This document shows, piece after piece, positions 1 through 5,787 of a DNA stretch of 5,787 nucleotides (the stretch's first letter is position 1; every line of letters begins with the position of its first letter). The notes below the pieces were generated by a model. The model saw only the letters and a list, made by a program, of their open reading frames with translations. It searched no databases and had not been told where the DNA came from. The DNA is taken from NCBI GenBank assembly GCA_028871595.1, contig JAGWMT010000209.1:1-5787 (forward strand), given 5' to 3'. Source of the DNA: Elusimicrobiota bacterium (GTDB taxonomy: Bacteria; Elusimicrobiota; Elusimicrobia; UBA1565; UBA9628). The translations under genes were made by a program, and so were the position numbers.

Positions 1-3000
1 TCACATTCGACACGGGCGTCTCGACTCCCGTCGCCTTCGCCGTGGAGCCCTCGGGAATTGTGGACGTGCTCAACGGGGATGGGGGAACTTTCACGTTGCG
101 CCGCTTCCAGAACCCCGGCGGCTTCATTGGCAGTGCCACCTACTCGATCGGCATGAGCGTGAACATGATCTCCACCGCCATCGACAGGACCAACGGCCGC
201 GTCTACATCGCCTATCAGTACACCTATCACCCGATTTACCCGATGTGCCTCGGCTGCGGAGGCCCTTCGGTCATCACGCGAGCGACCATCAATCAATACG
301 ACCTCCAGGGGAATCTCCTCAAGTCCACATCCATGCCCGGGGCCGACTCGACGCCGGGAAGCTGCTACACGCCTTCGAAGCTGGCTGCCGACCCGCAGGG
401 GAACCTGTTCGTCGCCGACCAATCGTGCGGGAAGCTGCTCAAGTTCTCGTCCGATCAAACGCTGGCGGCGACCTATACGGCGTCGAGCTGGAACCTCAAC
501 TTCATCCCTCGCGCGATGTGGACGGATTCAGGCTCTTCCCTTTATATCAGCCAACCCGTCTGCGGGCCTTCCGGCTGCCCTCAGGGAATCGTCAAGCTTT
601 CCGGCGACGGCGCTCTTCAAACCTCCTTTCTTTCCGACTCCCCGGTCGGCTGCGCCTGGGATCAGCGAATCCTCTACTTGAGCCCCGCCGCCACGTCGCC
701 GCTCCAGCGTTTCATCTTCGCGAGCCCTCTCTCCGTGCCCGCCGAGACGGGGCCAATCGGCACGGTCGTCCAGCACTCTTCGGCGGGCTCCTTCGGCTGG
801 CAGACGTCAAGCAGCGCTGACGGCGACCCCGTGACCTACTCCGTCTACCTGGCGACCAGGGCGACAAACCTTCAGCAGATCGGCAGCGCCAGCCAAGCGT
901 CGTTCACCAGCGCGCCTCTGGTCTTCGGGGCGACCTATTTCTGGCAGGTCGTCGCGCAGGCCTCGTATCTTGGGCTGCCGCTCCAGGCGACGCAGGCGCC
1001 CGTCGTCAGCTTCAACCAGAACCTGATCAACCGTCCGCCCGGCGCGTTTTCCGCGGCAGGGGGGACGGGAACCATCATGACGCGCGCGACCTCCGCCACG
1101 CTCGCTTGGCAAGCGCCGGTCGATCCCGACAACGACTCGCTCGTCTACGATGTCTTCTGGCGCCCCTCGGCCCAAAGCTCGGCGACCCTCGTGGGAACGA
1201 CCTCCGCGCCGAGTTGGACGATGTCCGGCCTCAGTTTCGGGACCAGCTACTACTGGTCGGTCCGCGCTCGTGACGTGTATGGTGCGGCTTCGTGGCTGGC
1301 CGGGGGCACCGAGCAGCCTTACTTCGCCGTCTTCGCCAACACCGCGCCGCCCGCGCCGGCGATCATCGCTGGAAACGGCACGAGCGCCCAGCACACCTGG
1401 AGCCCGCAGGCCACCCTCTCGTGGGCGTCCGTCAACGATCCCGAGGGGGACCCCGTCGCGTATCGGCTGCTGGTGGGGATCGCGCCCGCCGCGCTGGCAC
1501 TGCTTCAGGACGGGACGCAGACCAGCTACAACCTGGCGGGCCTGATCCAGAACGCGACCTACTACTGGCAAGTCGCGGCCTACGACTCCTACGGGGCGGC
1601 GAGCACGACCACGATCCAAAGCCTCCGTACCGTCATCCAGAACCAGCCTCCGGCTCCCTTCACGGCCGTCTCCGGAACCGGCACGCTCGCGACGCGAGAC
1701 ACCGCGCAAGTGCTGGCCTGGTCGAACGCGCTCGATCCAGACGGCGACGCCGTGACCTACGATCTTGCGCTCGGCACTAGCCCGTTGGCGCTGGCCCTGG
1801 TCCAAAGCGCGGCCCTGACCAGCTACACGGCGAACGTCCAGCTCGGCACGACTTATTATTGGCAGGCGACGGCGCGCGACGGCTTCGGCGGCGCGCAAAG
1901 CTCCGCCCTTCAGACGTTCCTGCCCTCCTTTAAGAACTCCGCGCCCAGCTTGCCCGCCGTCGTCATCGGCACCGGCACGCTCGCCGCGCACGCGCTGAGC
2001 CCGCAAGCCGTCATCGGCTGGTCCGGCTCCAGCGACCCGGACGGAGATCCAGTCGCTTACCGGGTCTACTTCGGGACCTCTGTCGCGACTCTCGGCCTTC
2101 TTCAGGACGGGGACGCGACGAACGCGGTGATCAACGGCCTCCAGTTCGAAACGACGTATTTTTGGAGAGTCTCCGCCTACGATCCCTACGGCGGCGCGAG
2201 CACGACGGCCGCGCAGAGCCTGCTCGTGCGTCTCGCCAATCAAGCTCCCCTGCCGTTTGCCATCACCTCAGGATCGGGCGTCATAGCCACGCGCAGCGCA
2301 AGCCAAGTCCTTTCCTGGGCGCCCGCCGTCGATCCTGACGGCGACCCGCTAGCCTACGACTTGGCTTACTCCACGAACCCGTCCTCGCTCGCCCTCATCC
2401 AAACCTCGACCGCCACGAGCTTCGCGCTGGGAACGCAGTTCGGCACGACCTACTACTGGCAGGTGACGGCGCGCGACGGCTTCGGCGGCGCTCAGCGCTC
2501 GGCCGTGCAGACGCTCCTCACGACGTTCCGGAACTCTCCACCGGCGGCTCCAGGCGTCTTGTCCGGCAGCGGGACGCTCGGGGAGCACACGCGCTCGCCG
2601 CAGGCGACGCTCTCTTGGTCCAGCTCGTTCGACCCAGACGGCGATCCCGTGTCCTACCGGCTCTATGTCGGCACCGCGGCCACGGCGCTGGCGTTGGCGC
2701 AAGACAGTCCTTCGACGACCTATAATTTGCCCGCGCCGCAATTCGGCACGACCTACTACTGGCAGGCCGTCGCCTACGACCCCTACGGCGGGGCAAGCGC
2801 GACGGCCGCCCAGAGTCTCATCCTGACTCTTGCCAATCAGGCGCCCGCCCCGTTCGCGGTCCTGACCGGGACCGGCGCCGTCGCCACGCGGGCCTTGAGC
2901 CAGGTCCTGTCCTGGGCGAGCGCCTTCGATCCCGACGGGGACGCGGTAAGCTACGACCTTTCGCTGGCGACGACTCCCGCCGCGCTCGCTCTCGTTCAAA

Positions 3001-5006
3001 GCTCGACGGCGACGAGCTACGCGCTGACCTTCCAGCTGGGCACGACCTACTACTGGCAGGTGACCGCGCGCGACGGTTTCGGCGGGGCGCAGTCGTCCGC
3101 CCTCCAACTCTTTCTGCCGAGCTTCAGGAATTCACCGCCGCCTGAGCCCGTCAACCTGTCCAAAACCGGGACGATCCTTTTCCACGGCCTGGCCCCGGCG
3201 CAGTCCTTCTTCTGGCAGCAGGCCGTCGATCCTGAGGGCGACGCCGTGAGCTATCAGGTCTATTTGGGAACCGATCCCGCCGCGCTCGCGCTCCTTCCTT
3301 CCGCCGCGCTCGGCTTCACGCTCTCGAACTTGGCCGTGAACACGGCCTACTACTACAAGATCGTCGCCGTCGACGCCTTCGGCGCCGCCTCGAACTCCTC
3401 CGTCAACTGGGTCTATTACCAGTTCGTCAACGACGCGCCCTCAGCGTTCGACGTCTCCGCCGGCTCCGGGACCGTCGCGACCCGGGCCTCCGGCGACGTG
3501 CTCGTTTGGACAGCCGCGGCGGACGCCGACGGGGACGCCGTGTCCTACCGCGTCTATTTCGGCACGCATTCCGCGGCGCTGCCCTTGCTGGCCGACTCGA
3601 AGCAGACCTCGGCGGCCGTCGGTCCTCTCGCTTCGGGCACCACCTATTACTGGCGAGTCGATGCCTACGACACGCTGGCGGCAACCACGCCGATGCGCGG
3701 CGGCGTCCAGTCCCTCCTGCACCTTTTCAAGAACTCGCCGCCAGCTCCGGTCTCTTACCTCAACGCGATCGCTACGCTCAACCTGCACACCAGCTCGCCA
3801 GCGGCAACCCTCGCCTGGGCCGCGTCCGCCGACCCAGACGGAGATCCCGTCGCCTACGAGCTGGACCTGGACTCTGGAGCCGGAGTCTCCGCCGTCGCCC
3901 TCGGGACCTCGACCGCCTTGAGCATTCCGCTGAGCTTCGACACGCCCTATCAATGGCGCGTGCTCGCGTCCGATCCGTTCGGCGGCGTTTCAACGGGAGC
4001 GTGGATGCCTCTCATCAGCCACCTCTCGAACCTGCCGCCCAACCCGGTCCAATACCTGGCGCCCGCGACGCTCAAGACGCGCACCACCAGCTACATGCTG
4101 GCCTGGAGCGATTCGGGCGATCCGGACGGTGACGCCGTCCTCTACCGCTTCGACCTCGGCTCCTCGAGCACGGCGCTGTCGGCCGTGCAGCTCAGCACCG
4201 CGACCGCCTTTCCGCTGCCGCTCCAGTACGGGACGACGGTCTACTACCGCGTCACCTCGTTCGATCCCTTCGGCGCCGCGACGGCCGGCGGCGTTCAAGC
4301 GCTGCTGCCGGTTTTTCTCAACGACCCGCCGCAGTCTCCCAACGTCATGGGGTCTTTCAGGAACTCTCCCGTCATCAAGACGATGAAGAATACGGTGACC
4401 GTGACTTGGGAGCAGGTCACCAACCCGCAGAACGATCCGATCACCTACACGGTCTACTTCGGCAACTCGGCGCAAGGCATGGCTCCGCTGGCGACCATCG
4501 CGCCGTCCGCCCAAGGCGTCGCCGCGCTGACGCTCAGGCCCACGCAGTTCGCGCCGCAGGCCCAGGTCGCGACCGATGGAACGACCGTCGTCCTGAACCT
4601 CACCGGCCTCGACTACTATCGGAACTACTACATCCAGGTCGTCGCCTCGAACCCCTACGGGGCGCAGAGCTTCGCGCCCGTCCAGACCTTCTCTCTCTCG
4701 TCGGGAGACGGCTTCCCCAAGGCCTACAACTATCCCAACCCGTTCAGCTCTAGCCAGGGGGGAACGAACCTCGTCTTCAACGCGCCGCCCTCCGGCTACG
4801 CCAAAGCGACCGTCGAGGTCTATTCCGAGTGGCAGGACCTCCTGTTCAAGAAAGACTACTTCAACATCCCTCCGGGCATCAGCCAGGTCCGCTTGGAAGG
4901 CCGTGACCGCTACGGCCGCCCTTTCTTCAACGGCAGCTACATCTGCCGCGTCCGGTTCTCGGGCCCCGATGACAAGACGACCTTCTATCTCCTGGTGGTG
5001 AAATGA
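1..5006 (+). CDS. Giant secreted surface protein: NHL-like propeller, 13 FN3-like domains and type IX-like sorting tail (5' partial)
   Basis: This is probably an exported, surface-attached or released adhesin or structural rod; its ligand is unknown. The frame is open from the left edge (first full codon at 3) to TGA at 5004-5006, giving 1667 visible codons. The GTG at 42 is only an internal codon: the frame reads through it in propeller-like sequence, so the true start and signal peptide lie upstream. Taking codon 3-5 as residue 1, residues 1-247 look like NHL-type propeller blades, 248-1570 are 13 FN3-like domains, and 1571-1667 form a YPNPF-containing sorting-type tail. The FN3 calls rest on repeated GTTYYWQV F-strand motifs and NxPP domain junctions. 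Seven of eight cysteines are in the propeller part, one is in the tail, and none is in the FN3 array. The next gene overlaps the stop codon. The domain architecture is well supported. The biological function is not recognisable, and no catalytic domain is visible in this part. Confidence 0.93.
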   Translation, partial: TFDTGVSTPVAFAVEPSGIVDVLNGDGGTFTLRRFQNPGGFIGSATYSIGMSVNMISTAIDRTNGRVYIAYQYTYHPIYPMCLGCGGPSVITRATINQYDLQGNLLKSTSMPGADSTPGSCYTPSKLAADPQGNLFVADQSCGKLLKFSSDQTLAATYTASSWNLNFIPRAMWTDSGSSLYISQPVCGPSGCPQGIVKLSGDGALQTSFLSDSPVGCAWDQRILYLSPAATSPLQRFIFASPLSVPAETGPIGTVVQHSSAGSFGWQTSSSADGDPVTYSVYLATRATNLQQIGSASQASFTSAPLVFGATYFWQVVAQASYLGLPLQATQAPVVSFNQNLINRPPGAFSAAGGTGTIMTRATSATLAWQAPVDPDNDSLVYDVFWRPSAQSSATLVGTTSAPSWTMSGLSFGTSYYWSVRARDVYGAASWLAGGTEQPYFAVFANTAPPAPAIIAGNGTSAQHTWSPQATLSWASVNDPEGDPVAYRLLVGIAPAALALLQDGTQTSYNLAGLIQNATYYWQVAAYDSYGAASTTTIQSLRTVIQNQPPAPFTAVSGTGTLATRDTAQVLAWSNALDPDGDAVTYDLALGTSPLALALVQSAALTSYTANVQLGTTYYWQATARDGFGGAQSSALQTFLPSFKNSAPSLPAVVIGTGTLAAHALSPQAVIGWSGSSDPDGDPVAYRVYFGTSVATLGLLQDGDATNAVINGLQFETTYFWRVSAYDPYGGASTTAAQSLLVRLANQAPLPFAITSGSGVIATRSASQVLSWAPAVDPDGDPLAYDLAYSTNPSSLALIQTSTATSFALGTQFGTTYYWQVTARDGFGGAQRSAVQTLLTTFRNSPPAAPGVLSGSGTLGEHTRSPQATLSWSSSFDPDGDPVSYRLYVGTAATALALAQDSPSTTYNLPAPQFGTTYYWQAVAYDPYGGASATAAQSLILTLANQAPAPFAVLTGTGAVATRALSQVLSWASAFDPDGDAVSYDLSLATTPAALALVQSSTATSYALTFQLGTTYYWQVTARDGFGGAQSSALQLFLPSFRNSPPPEPVNLSKTGTILFHGLAPAQSFFWQQAVDPEGDAVSYQVYLGTDPAALALLPSAALGFTLSNLAVNTAYYYKIVAVDAFGAASNSSVNWVYYQFVNDAPSAFDVSAGSGTVATRASGDVLVWTAAADADGDAVSYRVYFGTHSAALPLLADSKQTSAAVGPLASGTTYYWRVDAYDTLAATTPMRGGVQSLLHLFKNSPPAPVSYLNAIATLNLHTSSPAATLAWAASADPDGDPVAYELDLDSGAGVSAVALGTSTALSIPLSFDTPYQWRVLASDPFGGVSTGAWMPLISHLSNLPPNPVQYLAPATLKTRTTSYMLAWSDSGDPDGDAVLYRFDLGSSSTALSAVQLSTATAFPLPLQYGTTVYYRVTSFDPFGAATAGGVQALLPVFLNDPPQSPNVMGSFRNSPVIKTMKNTVTVTWEQVTNPQNDPITYTVYFGNSAQGMAPLATIAPSAQGVAALTLRPTQFAPQAQVATDGTTVVLNLTGLDYYRNYYIQVVASNPYGAQSFAPVQTFSLSSGDGFPKAYNYPNPFSSSQGGTNLVFNAPPSGYAKATVEVYSEWQDLLFKKDYFNIPPGISQVRLEGRDRYGRPFFNGSYICRVRFSGPDDKTTFYLLVVK
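3..743 (+). other. N-terminal NHL-like beta-propeller segment (partial)
   Basis: About 247 residues show roughly four to five blade-like units following the pattern 'DPxGxLyVaD...i.kf...G': PVAFAVEPSGIVDVLNGDGG near the left edge, a unit around RVYIAYQ (about 165-345), LAADPQGNLFVADQSCGKLL (about 384-443), and MWTDSGSSLYISQP with GIVKLSGDGALQ (about 516-620). The last blade, near 651-730, is short. NHL-type propellers usually bind proteins, sugars or other ligands and are typically six-bladed, so one or more blades may lie upstream. Seven cysteines (codons at 246, 255, 363, 426, 561, 576 and 651) sit in loops, including C-x2-C and C-x4-C pairs, which suggests disulfides in an exported domain. 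The assignment comes from the repeat pattern only; an SMP-30-like or other propeller is possible. Confidence 0.65.
1338..1934 (+). repeat. 597-nt two-domain FN3 super-repeat, copy 1
   Basis: A B-type domain (1338-1640, 101 residues) is followed by an A-type domain (1641-1934, 98 residues). The B domain has AQH and AYDSYGAAS; the A domain has LATR, YDL and ARDGFGGAQ. The same 101+98 architecture follows twice without any length change. Confidence 0.85.
1935..2531 (+). repeat. 597-nt two-domain FN3 super-repeat, copy 2
   Basis: The B-type domain spans 1935-2237 and the A-type domain 2238-2531, with the same lengths as copy 1. The GTTYYW motif of the A domain (ggc at 2442) lies exactly 597 nt after its counterpart in copy 1 (1845) and 597 nt before that in copy 3 (3039). 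Confidence 0.85.
2532..3128 (+). repeat. 597-nt two-domain FN3 super-repeat, copy 3
   Basis: The B-type domain spans 2532-2834 and the A-type domain 2835-3128. By hand alignment, its A domain shares about two thirds of residues with the A domain of copy 2, and its B domain shares a little over half with that of copy 2. Neighbouring A and B domains are visibly less alike. This supports duplication of a two-domain unit. Confidence 0.85.
4713..5003 (+). other. C-terminal type IX-like sorting domain
   Basis: The last 97 residues begin FPKAYNYPNPF (YPNPF at 4731-4745). They continue with a beta-rich stretch, then GRDRYGRPFFNGSYICRV (4899-4952), and end in LLVVK. This order (xPNPF near the start, a G-x-D-xx-G turn, an NGSY or SGxY strand, a short hydrophobic-lysine end) is that of type A C-terminal sorting domains of the type IX secretion system, which are recognised at the outer membrane and usually removed on export. 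The related FlgD-type Ig-like fold has the same pattern and is the main alternative. The adjacent PorV/PorQ-type gene favours the sorting role. A single cysteine lies at 4944-4946. Confidence 0.75.
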
Positions 5007-5008
5007 TG
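4994..5008 (+). promoter_or_regulatory. Stop-start overlap with weak ribosome binding site (translational coupling)
   Basis: The giant gene ends with TGA at 5004-5006. Two consecutive in-frame ATG codons follow or overlap it, at 5003 and 5006. GGTGGTG at 4994-5000 differs by one base from a good GGAGGTG site. It leaves only 2 nt before the first ATG but 5 nt before the second, so 5006 (a 1-nt TGATG overlap) is the better start. Such overlaps usually mean the downstream gene is translated by re-initiating ribosomes, giving linked expression. Confidence 0.7.
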
Positions 5009-5787
5009 CTCGGCCTCCTCGTCCGACTGCTCGCGCTCTACATCGGCTCGATGCCCGCCTGCGCGCAGACGGCCGCGGCCACGCAGCTGCTCACGCGCGG
5101 TCCCGGTGCCGAGGCGGCCGCGCTGGCCGGCTCGCTCGCCCCGACGGTCCACGATCCCACGGCCCTCTACTGGAACCCCGCGGGGCTCGCGGCGGCGGGC
5201 GGGATGGTCTCCGGCGAACACCTGTTCCTCTTCGACGGCGCGCGCTACGACTTCATCGGCCTTTCCGTGCCGTCCAGGTTCGGGACCTTCGGGCTGGGAG
5301 CGCTCCAGCTCAACCGCGGCGACATCATTGCCCGCGCGTCGATCGACGATCCGGGGACGGCCGTCTCGAACACTCAGTCCGACTACATGCTGGGATTCGG
5401 CAGAGCCGTCACCGAGCATTGGTCGGTCGGAGCGACGGCGAACATCCTCGACTTCAATCTCGCCGGCTACAAGGACAAGGGCTGGGGACTCGACGTCGGC
5501 GGCCAGGGGAACTACCCGGAGGACGATTTCTGGGGGCTCAAGCACGCCGTCTGGTCCTTCGGGGCGAGCATCAAGAACCTCGTCGAGCCGAGGATCACTT
5601 TGATGAGCGACACCGAAGCCTTCCCGCGCGAGCTGCGCGGCGGAGCCGGGCTCTCCTTCCAGACCGCCTCGCGTCCCTCGGCGGCGGGAATCGTCGACCA
5701 CGACCGCGCGCTCGTCCTGCTCTCCGCGCGCCGCGCGTCGGGCGATCCTTCGCTCCATCCCGGGCTCGGCCTCGCCTATACCTATCA
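5006..5787 (+). CDS. PorV/PorQ-family outer-membrane beta-barrel protein (3' partial)
   Basis: An open frame runs from ATG 5006 to the right edge without a stop, giving 260 full codons. Family members are usually 300-400 residues or more, so the C-terminus is missing. Residues 1-20 form a short signal peptide (hydrophobic LLVRLLALYIGS, then A-C-A before Q21, a plausible signal peptidase I site). The family signature follows: D50-P-T-A-L-Y-W-N-P-A-G-L61, then alternating amphipathic strands, G159-W-G-L-D-V-G165, S188-I-K-N-L192 and FPRELRGGAGL (206-216). These match the barrel strands of PorV/PorQ proteins, FadL-like outer-membrane barrels. PorV in Bacteroidota carries type IX cargo by its C-terminal domain; PorQ and many relatives are less studied. 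The gene overlaps the cargo-like gene upstream, so a matched carrier role is a reasonable inference. ATG 5003 would add one Met. Start at 5051 would destroy the signal peptide. Confidence 0.88.
   Translation, partial: MLGLLVRLLALYIGSMPACAQTAAATQLLTRGPGAEAAALAGSLAPTVHDPTALYWNPAGLAAAGGMVSGEHLFLFDGARYDFIGLSVPSRFGTFGLGALQLNRGDIIARASIDDPGTAVSNTQSDYMLGFGRAVTEHWSVGATANILDFNLAGYKDKGWGLDVGGQGNYPEDDFWGLKHAVWSFGASIKNLVEPRITLMSDTEAFPRELRGGAGLSFQTASRPSAAGIVDHDRALVLLSARRASGDPSLHPGLGLAYTY

Larger units (their letters stand above)
744..4712 (+). repeat. Array of 13 tandem FN3-like domains (in-frame protein repeat)
   Basis: Domains begin at about 744 (degenerate), 1029, 1338, 1641, 1935, 2238, 2532, 2835, 3129, 3429, 3732, 4029 and 4320. 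From the second on, each opens with Asn at an N-x-[PA]-P junction. Each has a W (or F/W-x) B-strand, an acidic motif such as DPDGDPVAY, a TSY or TAY-like E-strand, and an F-strand like GTTYYWQV followed by A-x-D-x-[FY]-G. This is the classic FN3 layout with about 97-103 residues per domain; the last spans 131 residues. Domains alternate between type B, with His before the B-strand, and type A, with TR at the same place. The expected structure is an elongated rod that carries the N-terminal propeller away from the membrane. No cysteine occurs in the array. Confidence 0.9.

Noticed and set aside
42..44. GTG as the start of the giant gene
   Set aside because: The frame is open to the left edge and reads PVAFAVEPSGIV, a propeller-blade pattern running straight through this codon. 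No signal peptide follows it and no Shine-Dalgarno-like site precedes it.
807..2243. 478-codon antisense frame
   Set aside because: It is opposite the FN3 repeats and is rich in Arg and Gly with no recognisable motif. The regular GC-rich codon pattern of the sense repeats keeps stops rare on the other strand.
1338..3128. CRISPR-like or transposon-derived repeats
   Set aside because: The repeats are 597 nt long, in frame, directly adjacent without spacers, and vary mainly at third positions, as for protein-domain repeats. No inverted ends or transposase are present.
3506..4132. Shifted + strand frame inside the FN3 array
   Set aside because: It overlaps strongly supported FN3 domains in another frame and gives an Arg-rich product with no domain pattern.
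5051..5064. Lipoprotein signal (MPAC) in the barrel protein
   Set aside because: The residues before Cys19 (M-P-A) fit the lipobox poorly, and A-C-A before Gln21 is a better signal peptidase I site. The protein is a predicted barrel and not a lipoprotein.
4985..5758. 257-codon antisense frame over the barrel gene
   Set aside because: The translation is charged and low in complexity (many Arg, Glu and Gly), while the sense frame has a signal peptide and family signature.
5006..5787. Naming the barrel gene porV
   Set aside because: PorV, PorQ and many uncharacterised relatives share the WNPAG motif, and the C-terminal half is missing, so the specific member cannot be decided.

Overview
The window is a short piece of a GC-rich bacterial genome whose codons mostly end in G or C. 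It holds two genes on the + strand, both cut by the window edges, and essentially no non-coding DNA. The pairing of an outer-membrane PorV/PorQ-type barrel with a large secreted protein ending in a type IX-like C-terminal sorting domain points to a Gram-negative lineage outside the classical model groups. Elusimicrobiota is my best guess because GC-rich members often carry such pairs. Fibrobacterota, Gemmatimonadota or another FCB-type phylum are also possible. This placement is inference.

Region 1 (1-5006) is the 3' part of one giant gene, with 1667 complete codons visible and its start upstream of the window. Its product has three parts. The first is an N-terminal NHL-like beta-propeller segment (3-743) that contains 7 of the 8 visible cysteines. 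The second is a rod of 13 fibronectin-III-like domains (744-4712), each with an acidic DPDGD-type motif. The third is a C-terminal domain of about 97 residues (4713-5003) with a YPNPF start and an LLVVK end, resembling type IX secretion sorting domains. The FN3 array is not a simple monotonous repeat. It alternates two domain types, and the central part is three indel-free copies of a 597-nt two-domain unit (1338-3128).

Region 2 (5003/5006-5787) is the 5' part of a gene for a PorV/PorQ-family outer-membrane barrel, with a signal peptide and the family's WNPAGL motif. It continues past the right edge with no stop codon. Its start overlaps the stop codon of the giant gene, so the two are probably translated together.

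How they may work together: in Bacteroidota, PorV binds the C-terminal domains of type IX cargo at the outer membrane and shuttles them to the surface-attachment complex. The arrangement here, with cargo immediately followed by an overlapping PorV-like gene, suggests a dedicated cargo-carrier pair that puts a long surface rod with a propeller at its tip on the cell. No RNA genes, mobile elements, CRISPR arrays, promoters or terminators are visible, and there is no stretch over 300 bases without a gene.
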